From Chitinophagaceae bacterium DXS (lineage in GTDB: Bacteria > Bacteroidota > Bacteroidia > Chitinophagales > Chitinophagaceae), in contig CP128386.1 of NCBI GenBank assembly GCA_030345135.1, forward strand, positions 3,311,677 through 3,375,676: a stretch of 64,000 bases of DNA. The letters run 5' to 3'. Both the position numbers and the translations under genes were made by a program. Of the stretch, positions 55,237 through 63,200 are shown one piece after another (the stretch's first letter is position 1; each line of letters begins with the position of its first letter). The notes beneath the pieces are model-generated. The model searched no databases. It was not told where the DNA came from and saw only the letters and a program-made list of their open reading frames with translations.

Positions 55237-56559
55237 TTAATACATCTCCGCCACTCCTGTCAAAAATGCTTCCACATCTTTCCTGATGGCGCGGACATTC
55301 CCCATGTGATTATTGATGAGGACAGAAAAAATCAGCAGTTTATTCTTATGTGTAATGAGATAGCCACTCAATGCAAGGTTATTACTTAACGAACCTGTCT
55401 TTGCGTAGATCTTTCCGTTAAGCGTCTTGTAGTAAGTGCCAAGCGTACCTGATCCCCCGGTAGGCAGAATAGCTGTGATCCGTTTCCAGTCAACTTCGTT
55501 ATGCATCTTCCTAAGCAGCACAACAAAATCTTCCGGAGAAACGAGGGTAAAACGGCTCAGGCCGCTTCCATCAACCCATTGTGGCGGCTGGGGCAGATTT
55601 TTCAGATCTGAATGCAGCAACGTATCAACAATTGCCTCCTGGTTCATTATACCAAGTCGCTTGTTCGCAACCATCAGTAATGTCTGGTCGGCGTAGAAAT
55701 TATCACTGCGGTACATCATATTTTTCAGCAATGAATCCACTGGCTGGGAGTAAATAACGTGGCCCGCATTTGTGTTGAGTTGAGCGGAAGAAGAACTTAC
55801 ATTCAATTGATAATTGGTCCGCAGAATATTGACTGCAGTGTTAATTCCGTTTACAACGAATGGCACATCTACTTTTTTTGATCTTCCGGGCGATACATAA
55901 AAAGTATTTGCGGTTCGGTCCCTTTTTATGCTGAAGCTATCTTGCAACAACGAAGCGTTACGAATGATATTGTTGTCCGGCAAAACCGGCTGCGCAGCCA
56001 ATTGATTACCCTGAATGCTAAAAGTGACAAAGTTGCCGTGCAATGGAAATGCCGACCGCTCAACCATATAGTCGTCGCTATAATCGTCCCAGGACCATCC
56101 TGCACCCAAAACAATCTCGTTCCATTTGGCGGTGTTGATCACGATCTTTTTATTCGCGGACTTCAGTACTTCTAATAAAGGATGCGTTTTAAAATCAGGA
56201 TGAAGAAAGGTAGGATCACCGGCCGCTTCAACAAGCAAAGCGGTGTCAGTGTCTATAACTTTTGCAGCTTCAATGCTGTCACCCAGATATTTCATTGCGG
56301 CATAACAGGTCAGCAATTTGGTATTGCTTGCCGGAATAAAATATTTGTCGCTGTTATGTTTGTAGAGAAATTTACCGGATTGCACATCGTACAAAGCAAT
56401 TCCCACATGTGCTGTAGTAAGTTCCTGCTTGTCCACAACTTTTTGCTCTGCCTGTTTGCCTATTTTCTTGCTAACAGAACAGGACGTCAAATGCATTACT
56501 GACAAAGCCTGTAAACCAAACAGAAATAGTCGCGCGAATGATTTCCCGGTAAATAGCAT
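55237..56559 (-). CDS. dacB: D-alanyl-D-alanine carboxypeptidase/endopeptidase, PBP4 type
   Basis: 440 residues, S13 peptidase. Lipoprotein-like signal with LTSC near residue 27. Active-site motifs: FIPASNTKLLTCYAAMKYLG (SxxK), MYRSDNFYADQTL (SxN) and GKIYAKTGSLSNNLALSG (KTG). The large insert domain between SxxK and SxN is present. It removes the terminal D-Ala or opens cross-links of peptidoglycan in the periplasm. Confidence 0.94.
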   Translation of the reverse strand: MLFTGKSFARLFLFGLQALSVMHLTSCSVSKKIGKQAEQKVVDKQELTTAHVGIALYDVQSGKFLYKHNSDKYFIPASNTKLLTCYAAMKYLGDSIEAAKVIDTDTALLVEAAGDPTFLHPDFKTHPLLEVLKSANKKIVINTAKWNEIVLGAGWSWDDYSDDYMVERSAFPLHGNFVTFSIQGNQLAAQPVLPDNNIIRNASLLQDSFSIKRDRTANTFYVSPGRSKKVDVPFVVNGINTAVNILRTNYQLNVSSSSAQLNTNAGHVIYSQPVDSLLKNMMYRSDNFYADQTLLMVANKRLGIMNQEAIVDTLLHSDLKNLPQPPQWVDGSGLSRFTLVSPEDFVVLLRKMHNEVDWKRITAILPTGGSGTLGTYYKTLNGKIYAKTGSLSNNLALSGYLITHKNKLLIFSVLINNHMGNVRAIRKDVEAFLTGVAEMY

Positions 56560-56774
56560 AGTTGGATGTACGGCCCAAATTGTAGCAGCATAACAATTTG
56601 GGCCTTTGTTTTAAGGTTTGAAAAGCTGTCAGCTATCAGCTATCAGCTTTTAGCTATTAGCTTACTGCAATCGATTTCATCACGCAGTCCGATTGATACT
56701 GCAGCTCCATTTCAATTTTCCACTTTCAATTATCAATTTCCTCTCATCCGCACATTTGCAAATTTGCACATTTA
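56560..56774. repeat. AGCTGTCAGCTATCAGC and TCAATTTTCCACTTTCAATT words
   Basis: aaagctgtcagctatcagct near 56620, tttcaattttccactttcaa near 56708 and gcacatttgcaaatttgcac near 56750: three word families in one gap. Confidence 0.7.
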
Positions 56775-57917
56775 CTAATTCCTCTCCACCGCTCTCATCC
56801 ATCTTTCCGGAATGTCGTTGTTAGCTGCAGTCATATAATCCCTGTAGCTGCAAGCTATAAACTTACCATCCGGCAATTGTACCCACCAGCGGCCGGTACG
56901 TTTGCTTTGAAGGAAGATCGTGTCCATCTCTGCGAATGCAAGGTGAAATTCGTTATAATCATCTTTATGATCAAAAGGAGCTTCGTATTTTCCTTTATAA
57001 AGACCGTCCATCAGGTACCACAACATATGGCTGATCTGTTTAGCGGTCAGATCATGCACATCCCTGTCCGGGCGATAGCCGTAAATTCCAAACGAATCAA
57101 TGTTCGGACTCATTCCTGCATATTGCATCAATGTGCAGGCTTCTTCACCATTAAAGCCATTAGGCGTGAGATAATTACAAGGTGCATGACTATGCTGAAT
57201 AGCGGCTATATCAAAAGAAAAAAGATTTGCGTTGCGGATCACCGGCTCCATTTCCTCCATGCGTTCCTTCACAACCCCCACCCTAAAGCAGTCAAAACGC
57301 AGTTTATCGATGGTTTCCAGCATATGCGGATGAACCAGGTAGCTTTGAAAACCAATATGGTTGTAATGCCTGACAAAATTTGGTTCCCCTGTCAGCATTT
57401 CAAATAAGAAGGTATCAGCTGGCAATACGCTGTCCGTGTTCAGATCTATTGCAGCATCTACACACGTGGCTTCAATAATTTTCTCCTGGGCGGCATATGC
57501 CTGGTATTGAGCCAGCGTAACATCATGAGAGCCTCCTAAAATCGCCACTTTCTTTCCCTGTTGTGTCAATTCGGAAACCACAGCGCGAAGTGCGGCATAG
57601 GTATCCTGCAGGGTTGCACCAATCTTTACGTTGCCCACGTCGGCAACAGTCACATCCTTATGCCAGTGAAAAAGGCTATAATAAGCTGAACGGATTTTGT
57701 CAGGTGCATTAAATTTTGTCACAGGCATGCCAATACCGCGGTATTCATTGCAGCCAACCAGCACCAGGTCCGCATTCTCAAGGGAAGGGAAGTATTCTTC
57801 GTATGCTTCAATATGATTGCCCAGCTGTGTTTCCCTGTACCCTTCGTCGTTTGATAACTCATCTTTATTTACCGGATCTAAAAAATCTATAATTGTGTGT
57901 AGCGACTCCAATGACAT
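56775..57917 (-). CDS. arginase-fold (ureohydrolase superfamily) protein with incomplete metal site
   Basis: 380 residues. Fold motifs: VAILGGSHDVTLAQYQAYAA, CVDAAIDLNTDS, LFSFDIAAIQHSHAP. Against the family consensus GGDHS / DAHxD / SxDxDxxDP, the His of DAHxD and the second Asp of SxDxD are both Ala, so two of six Mn ligands are missing. The Bacteroidota clade annotated as formimidoylglutamase includes such variants. It may bind one metal or act without hydrolysing urea-like bonds. No signal peptide; single gene. Confidence 0.85.
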   Translation of the reverse strand: MSLESLHTIIDFLDPVNKDELSNDEGYRETQLGNHIEAYEEYFPSLENADLVLVGCNEYRGIGMPVTKFNAPDKIRSAYYSLFHWHKDVTVADVGNVKIGATLQDTYAALRAVVSELTQQGKKVAILGGSHDVTLAQYQAYAAQEKIIEATCVDAAIDLNTDSVLPADTFLFEMLTGEPNFVRHYNHIGFQSYLVHPHMLETIDKLRFDCFRVGVVKERMEEMEPVIRNANLFSFDIAAIQHSHAPCNYLTPNGFNGEEACTLMQYAGMSPNIDSFGIYGYRPDRDVHDLTAKQISHMLWYLMDGLYKGKYEAPFDHKDDYNEFHLAFAEMDTIFLQSKRTGRWWVQLPDGKFIACSYRDYMTAANNDIPERWMRAVERN

Positions 57918-57955
57918 GTAATTTATTTGGCGGCAAACTTAAGGTTTTTGGTTTT

Positions 57956-58184
57956 GCCACAAAGGCACTAAGGCGGAAAGAAACACAAAGAGTACTGACA
58001 AGCGTCAATTTTCTCATTTTTGCCATAAAGACGCGAAGGCGCTAAGAAACACAGAGGGAAAAACTGATTTTTCAAATACTGCCAGATCCATGACTTTTGT
58101 CTTTTACGATGACACTAGAGGTAATAAACGTTTGCTGTTTAAAACCTTTCTTGGTGCACCTTTCTGCCTTGGCGTCTTTGTGGC
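57956..58184. repeat. 31-bp inverted repeat pair of the CACAAAGGCACTAAGGC family
   Basis: Arms 57956-57986 (gccacaaaggcactaaggcg ...) and 58154-58184 (... ttggcgtctttgtggc) are inverted with about 7 differences; a third relative near 58027 (aaagacgcgaaggcgctaag) lies between. No gene in 57918-58255. Confidence 0.7.
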
Positions 58185-58255
58185 ACCTACCTTAAAAAGA
58201 GCTTAATTCTCCAAAAGCGGCGAACCATATATAAATATTATTTTACTTTCATTCC

Positions 58256-58816
58256 GTGCTCAGGAAAACATCTGCCATACTGTTGCTAACCATTTTTTGC
58301 TTTAACCTGTTTGGATACAGGGTGGTGTTTGAGTATTTTCAGCACAAAGCAGATCGCCAATTGGTTGATCAGTTAGACAGAAACGAGTACAGCGAAGAAG
58401 ATCTTATTACACTTTCCGTTCCGCTTTCACTGCCATATCAAACCAACTGGAAGGAGTTTGAAAGGGTGGACGGAGAAATTGAAGTGAACGGTAAGATCTA
58501 TAAATATGTAAAGCGCAAGGTGGCGAATGGAGAAATGGTATTAAAATGCCTGCCCGATCACCAGAAAATGCGCCTTGAATCAGCAAGGGACGACTTTTTT
58601 AAATATGCCAATGATTTTGTTCAGAGTAATTCGAAAAAATCTGGCGACTCCAAACCAACTACTTTCAAATTGGTTATTCCGGATTATGATGCTTTTCAGC
58701 AAGTATTCTTCACAAGCATTCCGGCAGAACTAACTGCTTATTTGATTTCCCGAGACACCTTTTTCGCGCCGCAACCAACTAGCAAGTTGCATGGACAACC
58801 TCCAGAGTGGGCTTAA
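58256..58816 (+). CDS. membrane-anchored or secreted protein of unknown function
   Basis: 186 residues from a GTG start (LRKTSAILLLTIFCFNLFGY gives a signal or anchor helix). The rest is soluble, with YKYVKRKVANGEMVLKCLPD and FKLVIPDYDAFQQVFFTSIP. No domain recognised. It is the first gene on the strand of the haloperoxidase/TonB locus, 370 bp upstream of it; similar small exported proteins often precede TonB loci in this phylum, but the link is inference. Confidence 0.65.
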   Translation: MLRKTSAILLLTIFCFNLFGYRVVFEYFQHKADRQLVDQLDRNEYSEEDLITLSVPLSLPYQTNWKEFERVDGEIEVNGKIYKYVKRKVANGEMVLKCLPDHQKMRLESARDDFFKYANDFVQSNSKKSGDSKPTTFKLVIPDYDAFQQVFFTSIPAELTAYLISRDTFFAPQPTSKLHGQPPEWA

Positions 58817-58860
58817 ATTCCCGCGAGGACAGCATTGTATCATGCAAATCAAACTAACGG

Positions 58861-58946
58861 TAACACCATTATGTATATAGTGTTATAGAAAATTGCATCT
58901 GCAGATAATGACTGTACAGGCTTAATTCAATCAGCCCTGTACGGTC
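58861..58946. promoter_or_regulatory. two candidate operator palindromes upstream of the haloperoxidase locus
   Basis: taacaccat / atagtgtta at 58861-58869 and 58877-58885 (one mismatch) and gactgtacagg / cctgtacggtc at 58910-58920 and 58936-58946 (one G-T). They lie in the 370-bp gap 58817-59186 which has no gene; they could be operator or RNA hairpins. Confidence 0.45.
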
Positions 58947-59186
58947 TGCCTGCAAGAAGACCCGCAGGTCAAAATGCTTCTGCTCCTCACCGGGAAAAAT
59001 TGATCATTTCCTTTTACTCATCGCTGTGTGTATTTGTTTCATTCATCAGAATGACGCATGCAGTTTTAATTGAACAAACCGAGTCAAAACCGGAATACAC
59101 AGTATTTAATACATGCTATCAATTGCTTTCCGGATCGTTTTGCTAAAAGGATCGACTTTAGCCAAACAATAAATACATACCCAGGA

Positions 59187-60533
59187 ATGAAAAAAGTACT
59201 CTTTGTTATTGTATCTGTAGCATTACTTACAGCTTGTACCCAAAATGAGAATTACAAGAAAGTAATGCACGACCCTTTGCTGTATTCACAAACCGTGCAT
59301 GAACTAAACAGCGTGGTGATGGGCAATAATTTTACACCCGTTGTTGCGTCCAGGAATTATACTTATGCAAATATTGCCGCATACGAGGTTGTTGCCGCCG
59401 GTGACTCGGCATACACATCTCTCGCAGGCCAGATCACAGGTTTTGATGCAACGCCAAAAGCGCCTGCCGACAAGCAGCCGGATTATCCTTTCGCGGCATT
59501 GCTGGCTTATTGTAAAGTAGGTAATGCAGTAACTTTTCCCGAGGGGAGTATGGATGATTATATCGCTTCCCTAAAGAAAAAAGCTACAGATGAAGGCATG
59601 CCCTCTTCTCTGATGAAAAATAGCATCGATTATGCAAATGTTGTTGCCGATCATGTGCTTGCCTGGGCAAAAAAAGATAATTATGCGCAAACCAGGAGTG
59701 CCAGCAAATATACCGTTACCGAAGAAGAAGGCCGCTGGGTACCAACGCCTCCAATGTATGCCCAGGCTGTTGAGCCGCATTGGAATGAAATAAGACCAAT
59801 TGTCTTAACCAATCTGAATGACGTTAAAGTGCCGAAGCCGTTGCCTTTTAATGTGAAGGACACTGCCAGCGCTTATTACAAGGAAGTAATGAGTATAAAA
59901 AAAGCAGTGGACAGTCTTACACCTGAGCAACAACACATAGCCGAATTCTGGGATGACAACCCTTTTAAGCTGAATGTATCCGGACACGTTCAATTCAGCA
60001 CCAAGAAATTTTCACCCACGGGTCACTGGATGAGCATTGTAGGCATCGCATCTGAAAAAGCCAATGCAGATTTTGCAACAACAGTATACGCTTACACAAA
60101 AACATCTATTGCTATGTTTGATGCCTTTATAGAGTGCTGGGATGCAAAGTACACTTACAACACCTGCAGGCCGGAGACAGTAATCAATAAGTATTTTGAT
60201 CCTGCATGGAGACCATACTTGCAAACGCCATCGTTCCCGGAATATACCTGTGGTCACTCAACAATTTCATCTGCTGCGGCAGAGGCACTAACCAGTGTAT
60301 ACGGCGACAATTTCAATTATACAGATTCTACCGAGCTTGAATTCGGTATTAAGAGCAGGTTATTCAAATCTTTCCGTGATGCGGCAATGGAAAACAATTG
60401 GGCCAGATTTTACGGAGGGATCCATTTTCATCAGTCTTGCCTTGTTTCAACCGAATATGGCCGCAAGGTTGGCGATATAGTCGTGCAAAAACTGAAAATG
60501 AAAAAACAGGACTCACTTGCTGCAAATAAATAA
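59187..60533 (+). CDS. vanadium-dependent haloperoxidase/PAP2-like lipoprotein 1
   Basis: 448 residues from ATG 59187 (MKKVLFVIVSVALLTACTQN, lipid Cys 17); a frame-open extension upstream would hide the signal peptide. C-terminal PAP2 core: KYTYNTCRPETVIN (K-x6-RP), PSFPEYTCGHSTISSAAAEA (motif 2, CGH instead of SGH) and NWARFYGGIHFHQSCLVSTE (R-x3-G-x-H; the final Asp is Ser). These residues bind vanadate or phosphate. Cell-surface or periplasmic lipoprotein. First of four genes that read in one direction. Confidence 0.9.
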   Translation: MKKVLFVIVSVALLTACTQNENYKKVMHDPLLYSQTVHELNSVVMGNNFTPVVASRNYTYANIAAYEVVAAGDSAYTSLAGQITGFDATPKAPADKQPDYPFAALLAYCKVGNAVTFPEGSMDDYIASLKKKATDEGMPSSLMKNSIDYANVVADHVLAWAKKDNYAQTRSASKYTVTEEEGRWVPTPPMYAQAVEPHWNEIRPIVLTNLNDVKVPKPLPFNVKDTASAYYKEVMSIKKAVDSLTPEQQHIAEFWDDNPFKLNVSGHVQFSTKKFSPTGHWMSIVGIASEKANADFATTVYAYTKTSIAMFDAFIECWDAKYTYNTCRPETVINKYFDPAWRPYLQTPSFPEYTCGHSTISSAAAEALTSVYGDNFNYTDSTELEFGIKSRLFKSFRDAAMENNWARFYGGIHFHQSCLVSTEYGRKVGDIVVQKLKMKKQDSLAANK

Positions 60534-60597
60534 ACACTAACTAACCGGGATTTACCAAAACTAGCCGCATGTAGTGCGGCACTACAAAAAAACTGTT

Positions 60598-61560
60598 ATG
60601 AAAAATACCCTTCAAGGTTTCAGCATTTTTATACTGCTTGTTTGCTGTAACCTCATTTACAAAAAAGCATCAGCCCAAACGGATATAGATGCTATTATGA
60701 TGACCAAAAAGAATTTTTGCACTGGCTTGCAATACAGCCATAGCAGCTGGAAAAACTATTGGGAAGGAACGTTGAAAAGAGACAACGAAAACCTCGGAAA
60801 GGTAACTACTCAATCTGTTAGCATTATGGGCAACTATGGGATAAGTGATAAGTTGAACGTATTGTTTAGCCTTCCTTACATACAAACCAAAGCATCAGGT
60901 GGTACACTGCATGGGATGAAAGGCGCACAGGATCTTGGTTTATGGGTTAAATACATGCCTGTTGAAACAGAGCTTGGTAAAGGTCTTTTTTCGCTGTATG
61001 GCCTTGCCGGTGTTTCGTTTCCTGTAAGCAATTACGTTGCGGATTTTCTGCCACTGTCAATCGGCATGCGCAGCACCAATATTTCAGGAAGACTGATGGC
61101 TGATTATCAACTGGGCAGTTTCTTTGCCACAGCATCAGGAACGTACAGCTATCGTTCCAATATAAAGATTGACAGAACTGCATACTACACCGATGTAATG
61201 CATCTTACCAATGAAGTTGAAATGCCTGATGTGTTGTCTTTTAACGTTAGAACAGGTTACAGAAGCAATTACCTGATTGCAGAAGCTGTAGTCAATAACC
61301 AGTCAACATTAGGCGGTTTTGATATTCGCAGAAATGACATGCCGTTCCCCAGCAATAAAATGAATGCAACTACTGCCGGCGTGAATATTAAGTACACTTT
61401 AAAAAGTCTTCCGGCATTGTCCATCATCGGCGGCGGAAACTATGTTGTTGCAGGTAGAAATGTGGGCCAGGCAACTACTTTATACGGCGGTGTTTTTTAT
61501 ATCATTGATTTTACAGGAAAAGGGAAACACGGCGATAACCAGGTGAAGAGAAAACCATAA
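60598..61560 (+). CDS. outer-membrane beta-barrel protein, transporter-like
   Basis: 320 residues from ATG 60598. Signal peptide to about SAQTD (residue 27-29). Mature sequence alternates in amphipathic strands (GKVTTQSVSIMGNYGISDKL, GLFSLYGLAGVSFPVSNYVA, TLYGGVFYIIDF), like the barrel family annotated as transporter or phenol-degradation meta-pathway protein. Lies 64 bp after haloperoxidase 1 and 49 bp before haloperoxidase 2, so co-transcription is likely. Confidence 0.78.
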   Translation: MKNTLQGFSIFILLVCCNLIYKKASAQTDIDAIMMTKKNFCTGLQYSHSSWKNYWEGTLKRDNENLGKVTTQSVSIMGNYGISDKLNVLFSLPYIQTKASGGTLHGMKGAQDLGLWVKYMPVETELGKGLFSLYGLAGVSFPVSNYVADFLPLSIGMRSTNISGRLMADYQLGSFFATASGTYSYRSNIKIDRTAYYTDVMHLTNEVEMPDVLSFNVRTGYRSNYLIAEAVVNNQSTLGGFDIRRNDMPFPSNKMNATTAGVNIKYTLKSLPALSIIGGGNYVVAGRNVGQATTLYGGVFYIIDFTGKGKHGDNQVKRKP

Positions 61561-61609
61561 AAGATCTGTACCACAACAAACTACTGCGAACTACTTAAAC
61601 TTATTACTC

Positions 61610-63160
61610 ATGAAGAAATTATTATACATAATACCTATACTGGCAATAACCTCAGCGTCCATTGTTGTTTCATGTTCAAAAAATGCGGAAGGCAGAACGG
61701 ATAATCTTCCTCCGTTGCAGGCATCTGACCAGGACCTGAATGCCGGCACCTGGAAAACAGTATTAATAGCAGCCCCCGATGTAGTAAATGTACCTGTACC
61801 CGCACCAATTACAACCCCAAATTATATTGCTGAATTGAATGAAATAAAAAGCTATCAAAAAAATTTAACCGGGGCTCAGGATGCATCCATGAAATACTGG
61901 AATGCCGGAGGGGTTTTAAGATGGAATGAAATAATGCGTACACTTGTTGCAAAGTATAATCTTCCGCCTTATCAGAAGGCTGATGGAACATATCCAATAC
62001 CAAGCGCAGCCAATCCTTTTGCATATCCATTGTTTCCTTTTGCAAACCCGCCTTATGCAGCACGGGCTTATGCATATGTGAGTGCCGCACAATATGATGC
62101 GCTGGTTGCATGCTGGCATTATAAACAATTGTACAAAAGGGCTGCACCTTATAAAACCGATAGTACGATTGAAGCGAAAGCAGGAAAATCCGACCTGCCT
62201 TCGTACCCATCTGAAGCAGCTGTTTTAGCAGGTGTTACGGCAGAAATGATGAAGCTTTTATTCCCTACTGAAATCGGCTTTGTTGAACAGAAAGCTGTTG
62301 AACAGGAAACTGCCGCAATCATGAGCGGAAATGCTACACGTAGCGACGTGCAGGCTGGCGATGCTTTAGGACGTGCCATTGCTCAGCAGTTTTTAGCCAG
62401 AGGCAGAACAGATAATGCCGGCAAAGCTGTTGGCACACCTGAACAATGGAAGGCATTTGAAACTATGTGCGAGAGCAGGGGAGAAACTCCGTGGTACAGC
62501 CTTGAAACGCCCAAGCGTAATCCAATGCTCCCCTTCTTTGGTAATGTAAAAGCTTTTCTGTTTGATTCTGCTACAAAAGTATCGCTACTTCCGGCTCCTC
62601 CACCATCAACCAAAGGCGACCAGATGAAGAAGGAAACTGCCGAAGTATATTCTTATGTAACCCATCCAACAAGGGAAAATATACGTATTGTACATTTCTG
62701 GGCTGATGGTGCGGGAACTTATACTCCTCCCGGCCATTGGGATGCCATTGCTGCCGAAGACTTCCTGGAAAAGAATTTCAGCGAAGTACGCTGGGCAAGA
62801 AATATGGCACTGCTGAATATGTCTGTTATGGATGCCGGTATAGTATGCTGGTACACCAAATATTACTATTTCAATCCGCGTCCAACACAGATGAATCCAT
62901 CTATCAAAACGCTTACCGGCATACCTAATTTCCCATCATATATTTCAGGACATTCCACGTTTAGCGGAGCAGCAGCAGCAATACTGGCGCACATCGTTCC
63001 TGAAAAGGCGGAAAAATATATGTCTATGGCGCAGGAAGCATCCATGTCAAGATTGTACGGCGGCATTCACTATCGCAGTGATTGTGATGCCGGATTGGCT
63101 GTTGGTAAAAAAGTAGGCGACTACGCGGTTGCAAGAGCAAAAACTGATGGAGCAGAATAA
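61610..63160 (+). CDS. vanadium-dependent haloperoxidase/PAP2-like lipoprotein 2
   Basis: 516 residues. Lipoprotein signal MKKLLYIIPILAITSASIVV, Cys at 22. PAP2 core motifs are canonical: KYYYFNPRPTQMNP, FPSYISGHSTFSGAAAAILA (SGH) and MSRLYGGIHYRSDCDAGLA (SR-x3-G-x-H-x3-D), in contrast to the altered motifs of its partner. The N-terminal ~330 residues are helical and hold FWADGAGTYTPPGHWDAIAA. Bacterial members can be bromo- or iodoperoxidases or acid phosphatases; which applies cannot be read from sequence. Confidence 0.92.
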   Translation: MKKLLYIIPILAITSASIVVSCSKNAEGRTDNLPPLQASDQDLNAGTWKTVLIAAPDVVNVPVPAPITTPNYIAELNEIKSYQKNLTGAQDASMKYWNAGGVLRWNEIMRTLVAKYNLPPYQKADGTYPIPSAANPFAYPLFPFANPPYAARAYAYVSAAQYDALVACWHYKQLYKRAAPYKTDSTIEAKAGKSDLPSYPSEAAVLAGVTAEMMKLLFPTEIGFVEQKAVEQETAAIMSGNATRSDVQAGDALGRAIAQQFLARGRTDNAGKAVGTPEQWKAFETMCESRGETPWYSLETPKRNPMLPFFGNVKAFLFDSATKVSLLPAPPPSTKGDQMKKETAEVYSYVTHPTRENIRIVHFWADGAGTYTPPGHWDAIAAEDFLEKNFSEVRWARNMALLNMSVMDAGIVCWYTKYYYFNPRPTQMNPSIKTLTGIPNFPSYISGHSTFSGAAAAILAHIVPEKAEKYMSMAQEASMSRLYGGIHYRSDCDAGLAVGKKVGDYAVARAKTDGAE

Positions 63161-63200
63161 ACAAAAAACAACTAACTAAGAGGAAGAACTTTTAACAGAA

